From Chamaecrista fasciculata (Eukaryota; Streptophyta; Magnoliopsida; Fabales; Fabaceae): a DNA stretch of 64,000 nucleotides. Positions within the stretch are counted from its first letter, which is position 1, and each line of letters starts with the position of its first letter. The notes beneath the pieces were generated by a model, which searched no databases, was not told the DNA's origin, and saw only the letters and a list, made by a program, of their open reading frames with translations. Shown piece after piece: positions 24,506 through 46,746 of this stretch. Location of the stretch: NCBI GenBank assembly GCA_003254925.1, contig QANZ01052318.1, positions 1-64,000 of the forward strand, written 5' to 3'. A program made the translations under genes and the position numbers.

Positions 24506-25181
24506 CCAAGGTTATTAAAACCGGACCGGTCATTGAACCGGCCGAAGCAGCGGTTCAAGGTTCAATGGTTCAACCGTTAATAATTAAATAAATAAAAAAT
24601 AATATATTTAATTTAATATAATAAAAATATATAATAAGCTCTTTAAATTTAAGCTGGATTCAGTAAGAAAGTGATAATTAAGAGGATAAAAAATCAAATT
24701 TTGAAGTAAAAACTATTAAATAGTGTATTATTTTGAGTCTAAACATAATAAGAAAAAAAATTCTTTAAAATAGCATCATTTTAATCAAGAAAAAGTAAAA
24801 AAAAAAATTTTAAAAATAGAACAAAAAAAACCTGAACCGGTTCAACCTCAAAACCGGCCGGTTCAAGGCGGATGTTCGGTTTTGTGTTCAACTCGAACCG
24901 GCCCACGGGCCAGTTCACGGTTCAACCGGTCCGGTCCGGTTTTCATAACTATGTTTATTTCCTTATTGTGTTTATTTGACTATTTTTATATTATAATGAC
25001 TATATATGAACTTAATTATGACATGTTAAATTTGAATTTTATTATATATATAATTATGATTAGTAATTTATTATTTTGTTGGTCTATTATTTATTTTTTC
25101 GGTCCGACCCCGATTGAACCATTGAACCTTGAACTACTACTTTGACCGGTTCAATAGCCAGTCCGATTTTAATAACCTTGG
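24506..25181. mobile_element. accgg-rich TIR element
   Basis: Both ends read ccaaggttattaaaa followed by (a/c)cggac when viewed inward, giving terminal inverted repeats of about 21 bases. The inside carries repeated ggttcaaccgg words and long AT-rich filler, with another terminus-like ccggttttcataact at 24935-24950, suggesting one element nested in another. I see no coding region and no clear target duplication, so the superfamily is not assigned. Confidence 0.6.
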
Positions 25182-25256
25182 TCCGCACCCCAATAGGGCC
25201 ATGCCCAACGGCAGATCTAACTTTTTGAAGGCGAGAATTCTACTAAATGTTAAAAA

Positions 25257-25612
25257 GGCAAAAGTATTTTTAGTTTTTATACTTTACATTAATTATTAAT
25301 TTTGTTTCTAATAATTTTTTTATGATAAATTTTGTCCCTAATGTAGTAATGTTTGGAATTTCGGTCAATTTTATTATTTGACTAACTTCTTTTAATAAAT
25401 TAACGACATACTTCATTATGTTTTTCAATGTGAGTTAATATTTGAGTTTCTTCTTTTTATCAGTTTTACATTACATGTTATTAATCATATAGATTTTGTC
25501 AAGTAAAAGTAAAAGATAAAATTAATCAAAATGTGAAATATTGAAAATAAAATTGATTACAAATAAAATTTGGAGATTAATAATCAGTGTAAAGGGTGGA
25601 GATCAAAAAATG
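25257..25612. mobile_element. MITE, family A, copy 3
   Basis: Opens ggcaaaagtatttttagttt and closes with the inverse pattern around 25600. The middle contains gactaacttcttttaataaa, the reverse complement of a motif in the copy at 12861-13220. Non-coding. Between it and the helicase gene (25613-26117) the DNA shows nothing recognisable. Confidence 0.6.
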
Positions 25613-26117
25613 ATTTTTCCTGGTTCAAAATCTACTTGCACCCTCGGTTGAAGGTGTTTTTCAAGATGTTTAGATTGAAAATGATAAATAGAAAAGACAG
25701 TAGTGGAGAAATTTAAAATAACTTCTCATTGTCTGAGAAATTGAAAATTATAGAAGGTAACGAAAGATTAATTTATCTTTTATTATTTTCTCTTTCCACA
25801 AATTTAAAATAAGAATCACTAACATCTAAACAAAGAAAAAATATGTAGAATGTTCTTCACTTTTTATCTCCTCCCCTCTCTTTTAATCTCTTTCGCTTGG
25901 TTCCCTTCTTAATTATCAAACAAACCTAAAAAAGGTAACTTATAATTTCAACCTCATTTCCTCAAGCATTAGTTGAATCTATTTATCTCTGTACAATGTC
26001 AAAAGACCTCTTGTACTAAGGAAGACATGACATCTAAATCTAGATCGCCAGTAAGTATTTCAAATATATACACATTCCAAAATAAAAAAAAAAAGGATGA
26101 ATTGATGATAGGACTGA

Positions 26118-29479
<3,362 letters not shown>

Positions 29480-29495
29480 AGCTTCAGATATTTGC

Positions 29496-32400
29496 TGATA
29501 ACAAGCAAATAGTAAAAACAACTCTGCTTCCGATTCTAAATCCTCTTATGTGTGTGCTTTACGCTTATTGCTTAGCTTAGCAGATCAGAATCCTTATCAA
29601 TCGTTGCACAAGTATGGTCAAGCTAAACAGAAGACGAAGTTGAAGAGGCAAATACACATACGCAAAGGAAGATCGTACCCGGATGCACAAACACTGGAAG
29701 AGAAACACAACTTTGAGCTTCAAATCAAAATGGAGAAAGGATTTAGAAGAAATTCCATCAGTACAAAACGTTTGATTCTTTGAAGGGAAAAAAAAAACTG
29801 TTTGACAAGAATTCTCGAATGATTAAAAAACACATCCAATCAAAATGTTTTACAAAATTACAATCTGCAACAAAATGAAATATCGCACTATGAATATAAT
29901 GCAGTAGAATCGGGAAAAGTCTTGCGATAAAAATAACAAAATAAAGTTTCAAGCACGAATGGTATGCAATCAACATTTGATGAAAGGTAAGATGGAACTG
30001 AAATCAATATATTGAGCTTCATGTCAATGCCAACAAATACATACATGGTGTGTGTATATATATATATACATATATATTAGAAAGGAAAAGCAGAAAAGCA
30101 ACCTTAATGAAAGGTAGATGAGACGAGCATCGATTGCAGCAAAATGCAGAACAATTGAAGTTTGATACGGAAAATCACCGGATGACACTAGCGAAGATAT
30201 AGGTCCCTTCCTCTTTTGTCGACGAAGATTATTTGGGTTTCTCAGCGATTCCCAACTTTGAATTATAATTTTCTCTTTGGTTTCATATCACTAAGAAAAA
30301 ATAATAATAATAATAATAATAAATATCTAAATGCACTGGCTTCCGTACGCTTTCGGCTTAGCGAAAAATGAGCAAGCCTCTTTGCGACGTGAAAATCCTG
30401 CAAAACATGCTCTTTTGTTTACCTATCCGAAATAGCATTTCCATTTTTTCTCTGTTTTTTGCGTTAGATATATTTTTTTTTGGCCAAATTTGCGTTAGAT
30501 ATTTGAAATTGAAATTATGGCTATTTCTATTTTAAAGTATTATAGTCTATTTAATTTTAATCACATCAACTAGCTTGATTTTTATGTGCAAATATTTTTA
30601 CTAGTACTTTGGTTTAATATATCTCGTTTCTTATGGAAAAAAGTCAAGTTTATTATAATACGATATACTAATTCTTTAGTTAGGTTTCTTGTTTATCAGA
30701 GGAGTTTCATTAGTTGGGTTTATGTACTTCCATCTTCTTTTCTTAATTTTTGGGTATATTCATAATTCTTATATAACGTGAGACTCTTTAGAAGTTAGTT
30801 ATTTCTCTTTTCTTATAATGTTTAAAAAAAAACTCTTTTTATTATTCTCCATCTTTCTTGTAATTTGCTACACACAAATATATAAGCACATTAAGGATGA
30901 CTTCAACTTAAAATTTTAGAGTGGCCTGCTAGGATGGCAGTAATTACTTTATTGGCAAAAGTAATGTCATTAAGCTATCATACAAGTCTTAGCTTTTGAA
31001 TTTATTTATATTGTTAATATAAAATATTGACGTCACGGTGACATCAACATTTTTAGGATATAATTGAAGAACAATTTGACACCAAAATAAATAAAAACAA
31101 TATCACTTACCATGTCGCTATTTTTTTGTTAATAATTTAGATAATATTAAATCTTGAAATACAATTGGAATAAATATGGAACTTTAGATAAATAACTAAC
31201 AACAAAAATTTTAAAGTATAACTAAAATTTATCCCATAATATGAAAAGTACCCAGATTTTTGCCTTATTTTATTGGTTTATTGCTAAAGGCACAATAGTC
31301 AAAAGAGAAAACATGCAAGTTAGTAAATAAAAATCTAATGTACTCATAAATTTCCTATTCAAATGGATTGACACACTTGGGGATCATAATTGGAAGGGTA
31401 TTCAATTATTTTATTGTTATCTGTATCCATTCATCATATTTAATATTCATATCCTATTCGTATCTGATATTTTAATATTTGTGCTCTCTGTGATATTTAG
31501 TATACAATGGATACCCTAAATATCTAAGGTACCTGAAAATAATTGATATATGATAGAATATATTAATATAAAAAAAGATAAATCCGCTATACAATATTTA
31601 ATATCCGTTAACTAAAATAAATAATAATAATAATAATAAAATATAAAAATATTTATATTATAGGATATTTGATACCAAGTACTCTAACAATTTGTTCATT
31701 TAAAACAAATACCAAATAATTGAAACAATATTTGTATCCACTTGATATCCGACATTTTTTTTCTACCGATACCTATTAATATCCAATATTAAGAAATAAT
31801 TTTTTACTAGACAAGTATGGTATGCTATATAGCCAACCTTCTTTTAAATACATGTGTGTGTGATGTGTATGATGTATTAACTGAGAAAAATAATCATAGT
31901 TAGATATTATTTATTTAAAATTTTTCAGACTAACGTGAATAAATGTTTATAAATATTTTTCATAATATATATGTCTTATATTTAAAATCTTAAAAATAAA
32001 ATTAACATACATTTTGAATTTATATGATAAATAGGAAAGGATTCATAGATTTCAGTAAAAGAATAAATAATTAAAGTTGAAGATTCTATAAATATTAAAA
32101 ATAATCGAATTCATATAAATATTATGTATGACCCAAAAAATTAATAGTTGTGTACGAACACAGAGTGAGTATTATATCTTCTATTATCTATCTATCTATC
32201 TATCTATCTTCTATTATATTTATAAGGCTTAAGTGCATTTTTGGTCCCAATACTATGACTAAGGTTTCAATTTGGTCCCATAACTATTTTTGTTGCAGAT
32301 TTGGTCCCAAACCTTCGCAAAAAGTTTCACCGTTAGTCCCCTGGTCACTTCCGTCCAATTTTCGCCGTTAAGTGTGACGTGGCAGTCTGACTNATTATTT

Positions 32401-32720
32401 TCATTTTGATAAATTTATCTTCAATTTATGACTAAGAATTAATATTTTTTTAACTTTTTTTCAACTCACTTGCCATGAAATATATGAAAGAGAAATAGTT
32501 GATCTCAATGATTTAAATTAGAAATAACAGTAGAAATCAGATAAAATCATATTTTAAGAACTAAAACAGAACAAATGTGAAAGTTTAAGGATTAAAACAG
32601 AATAAAAAATAGTTTAAAGATCAAAATAAAACTCACTTCATAGTTTGAAGAACAAAATAAAGTTCCGACAAAAAAAATAATTGATAGTTACTAGAATACT
32701 AGTTACAGTGAAGGCTAGCC
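29496..32720. other. Divergent intergenic region between helicase and PP2A
   Basis: The first 700 bases probably hold the helicase 5' UTR intron, leader exon (about 30105-30250 on the minus strand) and promoter. The rest is AT-rich. Microsatellites: (TA)n at 30055-30078, (AAT)n at 30300-30325 and (TATC)n at 32183-32212. A 'tttttggtccca' repeat at 32229-32390 resembles the end of a common small plant element. No gene is seen. Confidence 0.5.
32183..32212. repeat. (TATC)n microsatellite
   Basis: Six to seven tatc units in a row, directly before the 'tttttggtccca' repeat. Confidence 0.9.
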
Positions 32721-32911
32721 TCGCAAACCCATTCGCTTATTACTTCACGCGCCCTCTTCATTCCGTTTTCCTCTTTTTCTTCGTCTACTTTTACTCTGCG
32801 CAGTGCGCACTGCGAGCAGCTAGAGGACGATACCGGAGAACCTTCATTAGGGTTAGGGTTTGCCCTTATTGGGATATTGCCAAAGTGGTTCTGATTGAGG
32901 AAAGTAGCAAG

Positions 32912-39532
<6,621 letters not shown>

Positions 39533-40764
39533 TGAAGCTGCTGAATTTGTCACTGGTATTACGGTTCCATCGCACTAATTTCAGGTAGAACCATAGTAGT
39601 GAATCCTCCTGAAATTGCTGTAAGCATTTAAATCAATGGAAATACACTTTCCATGCTATTGTGGTGGTTGTGGAAGACAAGACCGCTTTGGTGTATAATA
39701 GGAAGGTAACATTCCACTGATTTGTTACGCCCAAGAACTTGCTGGACACCCTTTTGGAGAGATTACCTAGACATTGGCTAGCTTTGTCAGAATATGTATC
39801 ATTCCAGCAAAATGTGGATATTTTGAATTTTCCCCATCTTTTTTGCCCCTCTCATGTTTCATGCCCCCCTTCTCAGGCTTTAAAAGCTATTACTGGGATA
39901 TTTATATTTTGTGCATGTTTTTCTATGTTTCTATCAATTTTTAGGAAAGGTTGCACGATGCCAGTTATAAGTTCTTTAAAATGTTATGTTCAAGTTAACT
40001 ATTAAACCCTATCTACTTCAGGAAGCTTTTTTTCTTTTCAAGTGAGCATGAATATTCAAGTTCTGAACAATTTCGATCCCCGTATCTCTCTCGTAGACTT
40101 AATATATACATGTCAATCTATTTTTGTACCCCAGTTGGTCATGCTGGTCTTCCGGCTCGACCGGTTTTTCTTTCTTTGATTCATTGTAATTTTACAAATA
40201 TCCGGTATCATTTGGCGGCGCCCTAATATTTCTAGTAGTCTTAATTTATTAAAAAAATGGTGAATTAAGTTTTTCACGAATACAGGTAAATTTCAAATTT
40301 TATAATAAAAAAGGTATTTTTAAAAAAATTGATATTTGTTATCTTCATTGTATTTTAAAATAGAAAGAATATTTTAACAGTTTTAATTATTTTATTTTAT
40401 TTTAGTATAATATAAATAAAAGTAATAAAAAGTTATTTTATTTTTTAATGATTATTTTATATATTTTTTCTACTATTTTTTTTAATTAAAAATCCATTTT
40501 AGTTTATGATATGAAAAATCAACAACTTGAAGGCAAAACTATATGATAAAGTATAGATGTTGCCACAATGAATTGTCTATTTTTGTGTCTTGCAGGGAAC
40601 ACAATGTCAGTGAATAACTCTTGTAAGTTTTAAGACCAAAGTTTCTATTCATATCATGACCAAAATCGGATGAACCCTGGCTGTACAAGAATTTGATTTA
40701 CATTATAATGCATATATGTGTAATGAGTTGATGGTAAAAAACAAAAACTAATTAAAGATCAGTA
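39533..40764. other. Convergent intergenic region between PP2A and LPP-delta
   Basis: Should hold the two 3' UTRs, which face each other. The middle (40230-40560) is very AT-rich. No further gene is seen; the frame at 39739-40005 is not recognised. Confidence 0.5.
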
Positions 40765-43700
40765 TCACAAGCCTAAATATGAATAAATAGATGGCGCAAG
40801 GTCAACAACAGACCACGCTAGACCAGCGTACTGAAGAAATCTAATTCCTGTATCAACATCAAATGCATCATGCTGAGAAAGAAGCCTCTGTAAACCACCT
40901 CCTTGCTTGAGCTTGTCATACTTTTTCCCATTCAAAGTGGGTATATAGCTGGTAGATTTTATTGGGATACCCATGGTATTTGATACTACAGGAAGGATCC
41001 TTTTTGCAAGCGCCTTGCTACAGAATTTCACAACCAGAATTGTGGGTATTCCCAAAAGCACTCTCCCTACAAATGTAGGCATAGTGAATTCTGGAGAGAA
41101 CAAACGAGGAACAGAGTCATGGTGAAACTGATGGTATGTTTGTTGTATTCCGGCAACCTGGAGAACATGGCCAGTTTAATGTAAATGGAAAAATAAAGAA
41201 GTTATATTGGTAAAAATAAGATTTATGGTCTGTGCCAAGATGAATGAAAAATTGAATACAAAGTATAGAATGATGACAACTCTCGTTTGAAAAGAAAACT
41301 TCAGAAAAATATCATGCCCGAGGAAAATAAAACAACTGTAACGTATCAATTCTGAAAGCAATGCCATCAGATGGATAATTATCACATTCTTGTAATTATT
41401 GAGTGATGATAATTTCATAAGCCTTTTTACTCAACCGTCAAATTGTATAAAGGAAAACCAATTTTTTGTTGGTTTTATGGGCCAAAAATCAAAAAATTAA
41501 TATGGAGCCTACTATAAAAGGTTGCAAATCTATTAAAATAAAAATAAAAATTTAAAAAAAAAAAACTAATTTTTTTTTCACTTTTTTTTTTTGGAAACCC
41601 GGGGCTCACCAAGACCAGGGCATGCCTCCCGGCTCTATGAGTGCTTACAGAGGTATAAGGAAAAATTGTAAAAAAAATACTTTTTTTCACTTTTATTAAC
41701 GTAATTATAATTGTTCATGTTATGACTTTTATATATTTTGTTTGCATAGAACAATAAAATTATGAGTTTACAAGTATATGTTATTGTTATACAAATTGTT
41801 GCCTAGTCTCTCCCACTTTCTGTTCCTGACTTTTAGGCATTGTTTTTTCTACATTCTGATTAGAACAACCATTCAACTTTGACTACCAATATTTTTCCAT
41901 GATCCTTTTTTATCATCCACCCTTACCTCAGATATAATAATTATTTACATCTTGGATGCGTTTTGCAATTTTCAGAGGAACGGTTCCAATCAAGGTACTA
42001 AATAGATCAGAATGCACTCATCTCTATCTCAAAAGAGCAAAGATTCTTTTTGAAACTAAACAACGGGACTCCAAGAGCCATAATACCAATAAATCTTTCA
42101 CTGCAGTTCTAACTGGAGCCTAAAAAGTCCTATCAGAGTAATAAAACTAATTAAAAAAAAGAGGAAATACTGATTCAAGTTAACAAAAACTGAGGACAGC
42201 TTTACTCATAGCATTCCAAGTTATGGAGGTACACACTAAAAATAAAGGAAAACTTAATTTTATTTCAAGACATTTCAAGCTTACTTGATAATAATACTGG
42301 AATCTATCCAGCTATAATTAGCTTGCTTCACAATAATAAGCACTCAATATACTCATTTCACACATATTACTTCATGAAAATGAGTGCAGTGTTGTCAGCT
42401 TTAAGAAGCTCAATTGCATACCAATCTGAGCCACTTAAGTCATCATTGATGACTGGTCAGAAAAATTCCAGCAAGATTCACATTTAAATTCTGTAAAAGG
42501 GCTAAATATTCAAGAGGTGGTACATAGTGCAAGTCAAATTGGTCTAAGCAAGCTAGCGGATAAAACCGTTTTAGTAGTGTTTAGAAAAAGAATAGGTCAG
42601 CAGTGAAATATCTACTTCAGCAGCTTGATAAACATTAGTTAGCTTAAGCATCAACATTATTAAATATCTTCCCTGAATTCTACTTTCACTTGAATATACA
42701 ATTATATATCTAATAAATGATCAAGATGAAATTATATAATATTTACTCTATCCACATTTTGGCAAATTTAATGAAATGACATGTTTAGATGATGTTAAGG
42801 GGTGAAATTGTCCTTACAATCCCGAAGGCGACACCATTGAAAGATGTGTGATATTCAAAGCTTGGAGTTGGAAGCTCAGGTGTTGGATAAGCAAAGAGCA
42901 AGAGGAAGCTCAAGGCAGCCCAAAAAGAGGTGACTGCAACAAATAAAGATTATTAGGAGGTAAACTATAAGCAAAAGCTCGCTTACTCCAATGTAAAGAA
43001 ACTTCTATTTTGAAAATCAAATCTTTTATCATGTTAAAAAAAGGCTAAATTGTACTAAAACCCTTTGAATTTTAGGCCAGGGACAAAAAATACCCCTGAG
43101 TTTTTAAAACTTGACGAACAAACCCTCTAAGCTTTCAACTTTGCTCGCTTATGACCTCTAAACAGCGTTACTTTTTTAAAAACTCAAGAATCTTAAGTAA
43201 ACAAAGTTGAAAACTCGGGGGTTTTGTTTGTCAAGTTTTAAAACTCAGGGGTCCTAAGGAAGAAAAGTTAAAAACTCAGGGAGGTCTTAGTGCAATTTAG
43301 CCTAAAAAAATGCCTAAGAAAAGAGTCTTGAAAACTTTCACAAGTTCATAAACATTCTGCTTGAGACTAGTTTTTCTTATCTGATAATTGCAGTTAAGTA
43401 CCAACTTGTAAAATCTGAGTTCCAGCATTCACTGCAAATATCATTTTAGGGATAAAACACCTTTATGATGACTAGATTAATTAGAAGTAGATATACCATT
43501 GTGTCCAGAGACCACAAAACTATCTATGAATTCATCAACTGCAACCCAAAATGCTAGGATGCCGAGTCCAATAAGAAGACCACCAAGAACATCAATCAAA
43601 CTGTGCATGCCAAGATAAATTCTTCCTACAACAGAGAACAAATATATCTCACAGTTTTGCCATGTTCTAAACCAACAATAAGAAGGTCCAAATAAAGTGA

Positions 43701-45506
43701 TGGTAATAAAAAATTACCCAAACCAATGAGGGCCACTAGCAAGCAAACAAGGGAAACTCCAAGAAAACTCATGAAGGCATCTTGAATTTGAGTATGAGTC
43801 AGGACATAATGCAGAAGGTAGCTGAAAATGTCCATTACAGGAAGAAACACCAATTAGTGACTAAAGCAAAGAAAGTAGCGCAAAGGCTCTGTAAGTGAAG
43901 GTTCTACATTGCACAAAGTATAAGCAGACAACAAACCAAACTTTATGCCTTCTGATCAACAATGTTAAGTCCTTGAACTGATAACAGAAGATGGTTACAA
44001 TGTTTTGTGAAAAATACATTATCAAGTTTTCATTTTATTTTTTTCTCCTTGGCCAATCAGGACAAAAAAAATAGGCAAGAGAGTAGGCCTTTATTTGATA
44101 ACAAAATGAGGATAAATAAAGTAGGAGGAATAGAAATGACGAGGAAGAAGATAATTTACTCTTTTCCTGTTCAGATGTAAAGTAATGAAGGCAGTGAAAA
44201 TGAACAGAAAATTTGAAAATAACATATTTACGCCTAGCTAAATTTCCTTTAGATCGTATTTAAAGGTAATTGTATAATCTCGAATACTATCACAATCTAT
44301 TGAAATTTCCTCCTCACGTTCTCCCCATTGGGTTGCATTTTGGCTTAGTTATTCTTCTTAGTTCATTTTTTCCATATCCTCGTCTCTTTCCCGAACAAGG
44401 TAATATAATCGCACCTCTAACTTCTGTTCTTGCCAAATCCACTCCCTCAACTCCTACCAAACAAAGTGTTGAGAAATATATATAACCAATTAACTATTCT
44501 TTATTAGAAAATTTTAGTGTCGATGACTTGACTATTAAGGTATGAAGTCCACTACACATATATTGCCTCAACAGCACCCTGCCACACCCCAAAAACCTCA
44601 TACAATTACACAACACTTAACTCAGATTCCATTCTGACACCAAAACCAAGCCAGCTAAACTTTACCCTCAAATAGAATGACTTGAGCATACAAAAGAAAA
44701 TGAAGAGAATTATAAATACCCAGATAAGCAAACTGTGTTAAGGGTGTGAGAAGAAGGCAATCCATATTCCAATGAATTATCCTCTTCATCTTTTGTAGCT
44801 GTTACTCTCCTAACCGGTGGAGAAGAGGGTCTTGGAGCTGATACCACGTCCTATTGAAAGGCAAACAGCTCGTGAATACGTTAATAGGTAAAGGTTCACA
44901 GACAGGTGAAAAACTTAAGTCTGATTTTAAGTACATACCTTTATGCAGTTACCTATATAATCACAGAAAGCCATCAACAAGGTCATCTGCCTCGCCAATT
45001 TGCCATGCCCACTCTATATTACACCCAAAAAGTTCAATTAGTCTGAAAAATCCCCTCGTTAATTAGTGAATTTAATGAACTGTAAAGAAGGAAAGAAGTC
45101 AAAGATCACATACCCAAAATAGCAGAGGAAGAAAACCAGTGTAAAAGGGCACAGAAACAACACAAGACAACCCAGAGAAAAGAGCATCGAGGAAGCTAAG
45201 CCTGTAACTCTACAGAAAGCCACAAACAGCGCCGCAAAATTTAACAAGAACATTACAAAACTTATACTACTTTAAGAGCAAAAGTCTGTCTGGGTTATTC
45301 TTCTGTTCTTTTTATCTTCTTTTCAATCATAAATTGTTAGTTACCTGGATCCGTAAGATAGTAGGGGTTCCAGTCTCAACATGACGAGTCACCCAAGGTT
45401 GCAGGAGAAATCTGAGCTTACGAGTCACACCAAAGTATGAAGCTGAGACGATCCACAAGACTATTCCAGCCAAAGCTGTACCCTGAAATATCGCTGCTCC
45501 CGCCAT
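40765..45506 (-). CDS. Long-chain-base-1-phosphate phosphatase (LPP-delta/SPP1)
   Basis: Eight exons on the minus strand: 45506-45345, 45209-45114, 45013-44939, 44850-44720, 43821-43718, 43625-43497, 42933-42818, 41157-40765; 401 residues, near the 416 of Arabidopsis SPP1. The start is MAGAAIFQGTALAG. PAP2-type phosphatase motifs are intact: K111 to R118-P119 (KDVVSAPRP), PSSH ending at H146, and GRIYLGMHSLID with H197 and D201. Several hydrophobic segments surround these, as expected for an ER membrane enzyme. It removes phosphate from sphingosine- or phytosphingosine-1-phosphate, a lipid signal linked to stomatal closure. The third motif begins GR rather than the commoner SR, as I recall for plant relatives. 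The last intron (1.66 kb) holds a SINE fragment, and intron 6 (42934-43496) holds a MITE. Confidence 0.95.
41575..41655 (-). mobile_element. Truncated SINE fragment in the last intron of LPP-delta
   Basis: A T-run on the plus strand followed by cccggggctcaccaagacca and ctctatgagtgcttacag matches the tail half of the SINE at 14247-14437 in the same orientation. The tRNA-like head is missing. Confidence 0.65.
43042..43303. mobile_element. MITE in an intron of LPP-delta
   Basis: Terminal inverted repeats start GGCTAAATTG(T/C)ACTAA, and both halves carry 'actcaggggt' wording in inverse orientation. The flanks show TAAAAAAA on both sides, an 8-base candidate target duplication, though its low complexity makes this weak. 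It lies between exons 7 and 6 of the phosphatase gene. Confidence 0.68.
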
Positions 45507-46416
45507 TATTTCTTCTTATTCTTTCTTCGGAACAACGACGAGACTAGCTGAAATCAATGGGCACCTGAAGCATTAAAGTCTTGGAAATGTTGGACTTGAG
45601 AAATACAGTAGAGGATATTAATTCAATTTTAGTTTTAGTTTTTTGTTTTCTTTTTATAATATTGGTTAGTGAGAGAGATTTGTGCTCAGACGTAATTTTT
45701 AATTTTCTTTTTTTATATATAATTGTTTGGACTTTAGATTCTTCGGCCATAGCTGGCCATGGAAAATGTCAGACCATGAACTTTCAACGCGTGGTGATTC
45801 CATGTGGCAAAGAGAAGGAAGTTTCGTTCTTTTCTTTTTTAAAAACAAAATTGAGTTATTTTCAAAAATTTAAACGTGAGAGGGGATCTTCCAGAAACTA
45901 CAAATTATTCTTGTACAATTGGAGATACCATTAGACAATAAATATATTTCTACTAGCAAAAATTTAGATTAACACTTTTCATTATTCTCAATCAATCACA
46001 ACTTATAAATTACAAAACACTTGGATTTAAGCAAATTGATTACAACATCACAAAAAGTTAATAAATTATTTAAACTCGTATGTTTGGTAAGCTATCCCCT
46101 CAGGCCAAGTCAAGTGATGAGAAGCATAAGCTTAAAGGTGAGCAACACAGGTCGCACATAGACATCTTATTTGTTCTCTGTACAGTGTACATTCAACGTC
46201 TTAAGATATTCATTATTTCTCCTCATTTTTTGCTACTGATGAAATTTAAAACTAAACACTTAAACATTTAATTAATTATTAATTTTGGACGTCCTTTGCC
46301 ACGATTTCATCGTAGCGAATGTCTGATGCCAAAATATCTAATCACGATGCATTATTATTTAATAATTAAATTTTATTTTGTTGATGTTTATTGCTTTATG
46401 ACTGATAGGATGCTTA
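45507..46416. other. LPP-delta promoter side, no other gene
   Basis: Holds the upstream region of the phosphatase gene and AT-rich DNA. Frames at 45544-45934 and 46080-46271 are not recognised and look like chance. Confidence 0.45.
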
Positions 46417-46703
46417 GGGCCTGTTTGGCAACTCAAAGTTCAATCCAATCTCAATCCAATCTCAACCTATGAGATGAGATGAGATGATGTTGAAATTAGG
46501 ATGAGATGAAGTGTTTGGATGGTTTGAGAGAAAATGATGTATAATAGGGTGTGAAATTATATAAAAGGGTATGTAATGATTGTGGTTGGTTGAAATATGA
46601 TTATGAATTTTTTTAATTTGTATAGGGGTAGAAATGGTATGAAATAATGATGTTGAGATTGAGATTGAGATGAGATGATAGGTNTTAAATGTTAAATATT
46701 ATA
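46417..46703. mobile_element. Non-autonomous repeat, gagatgagatg-rich, copy 2
   Basis: Opens gggcctgtttggcaactcaa, a terminus style of small DNA transposons, followed by gagatgagatg words. It then shares a block of about 180 bases with 424-570. The LINE at 46718 inserted immediately after it. The right terminus is not clear. Confidence 0.6.
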
Positions 46704-46746
46704 TTACATTTGTTGTCTTTTTTTTTTTTGATACACCAAAAGCCAC

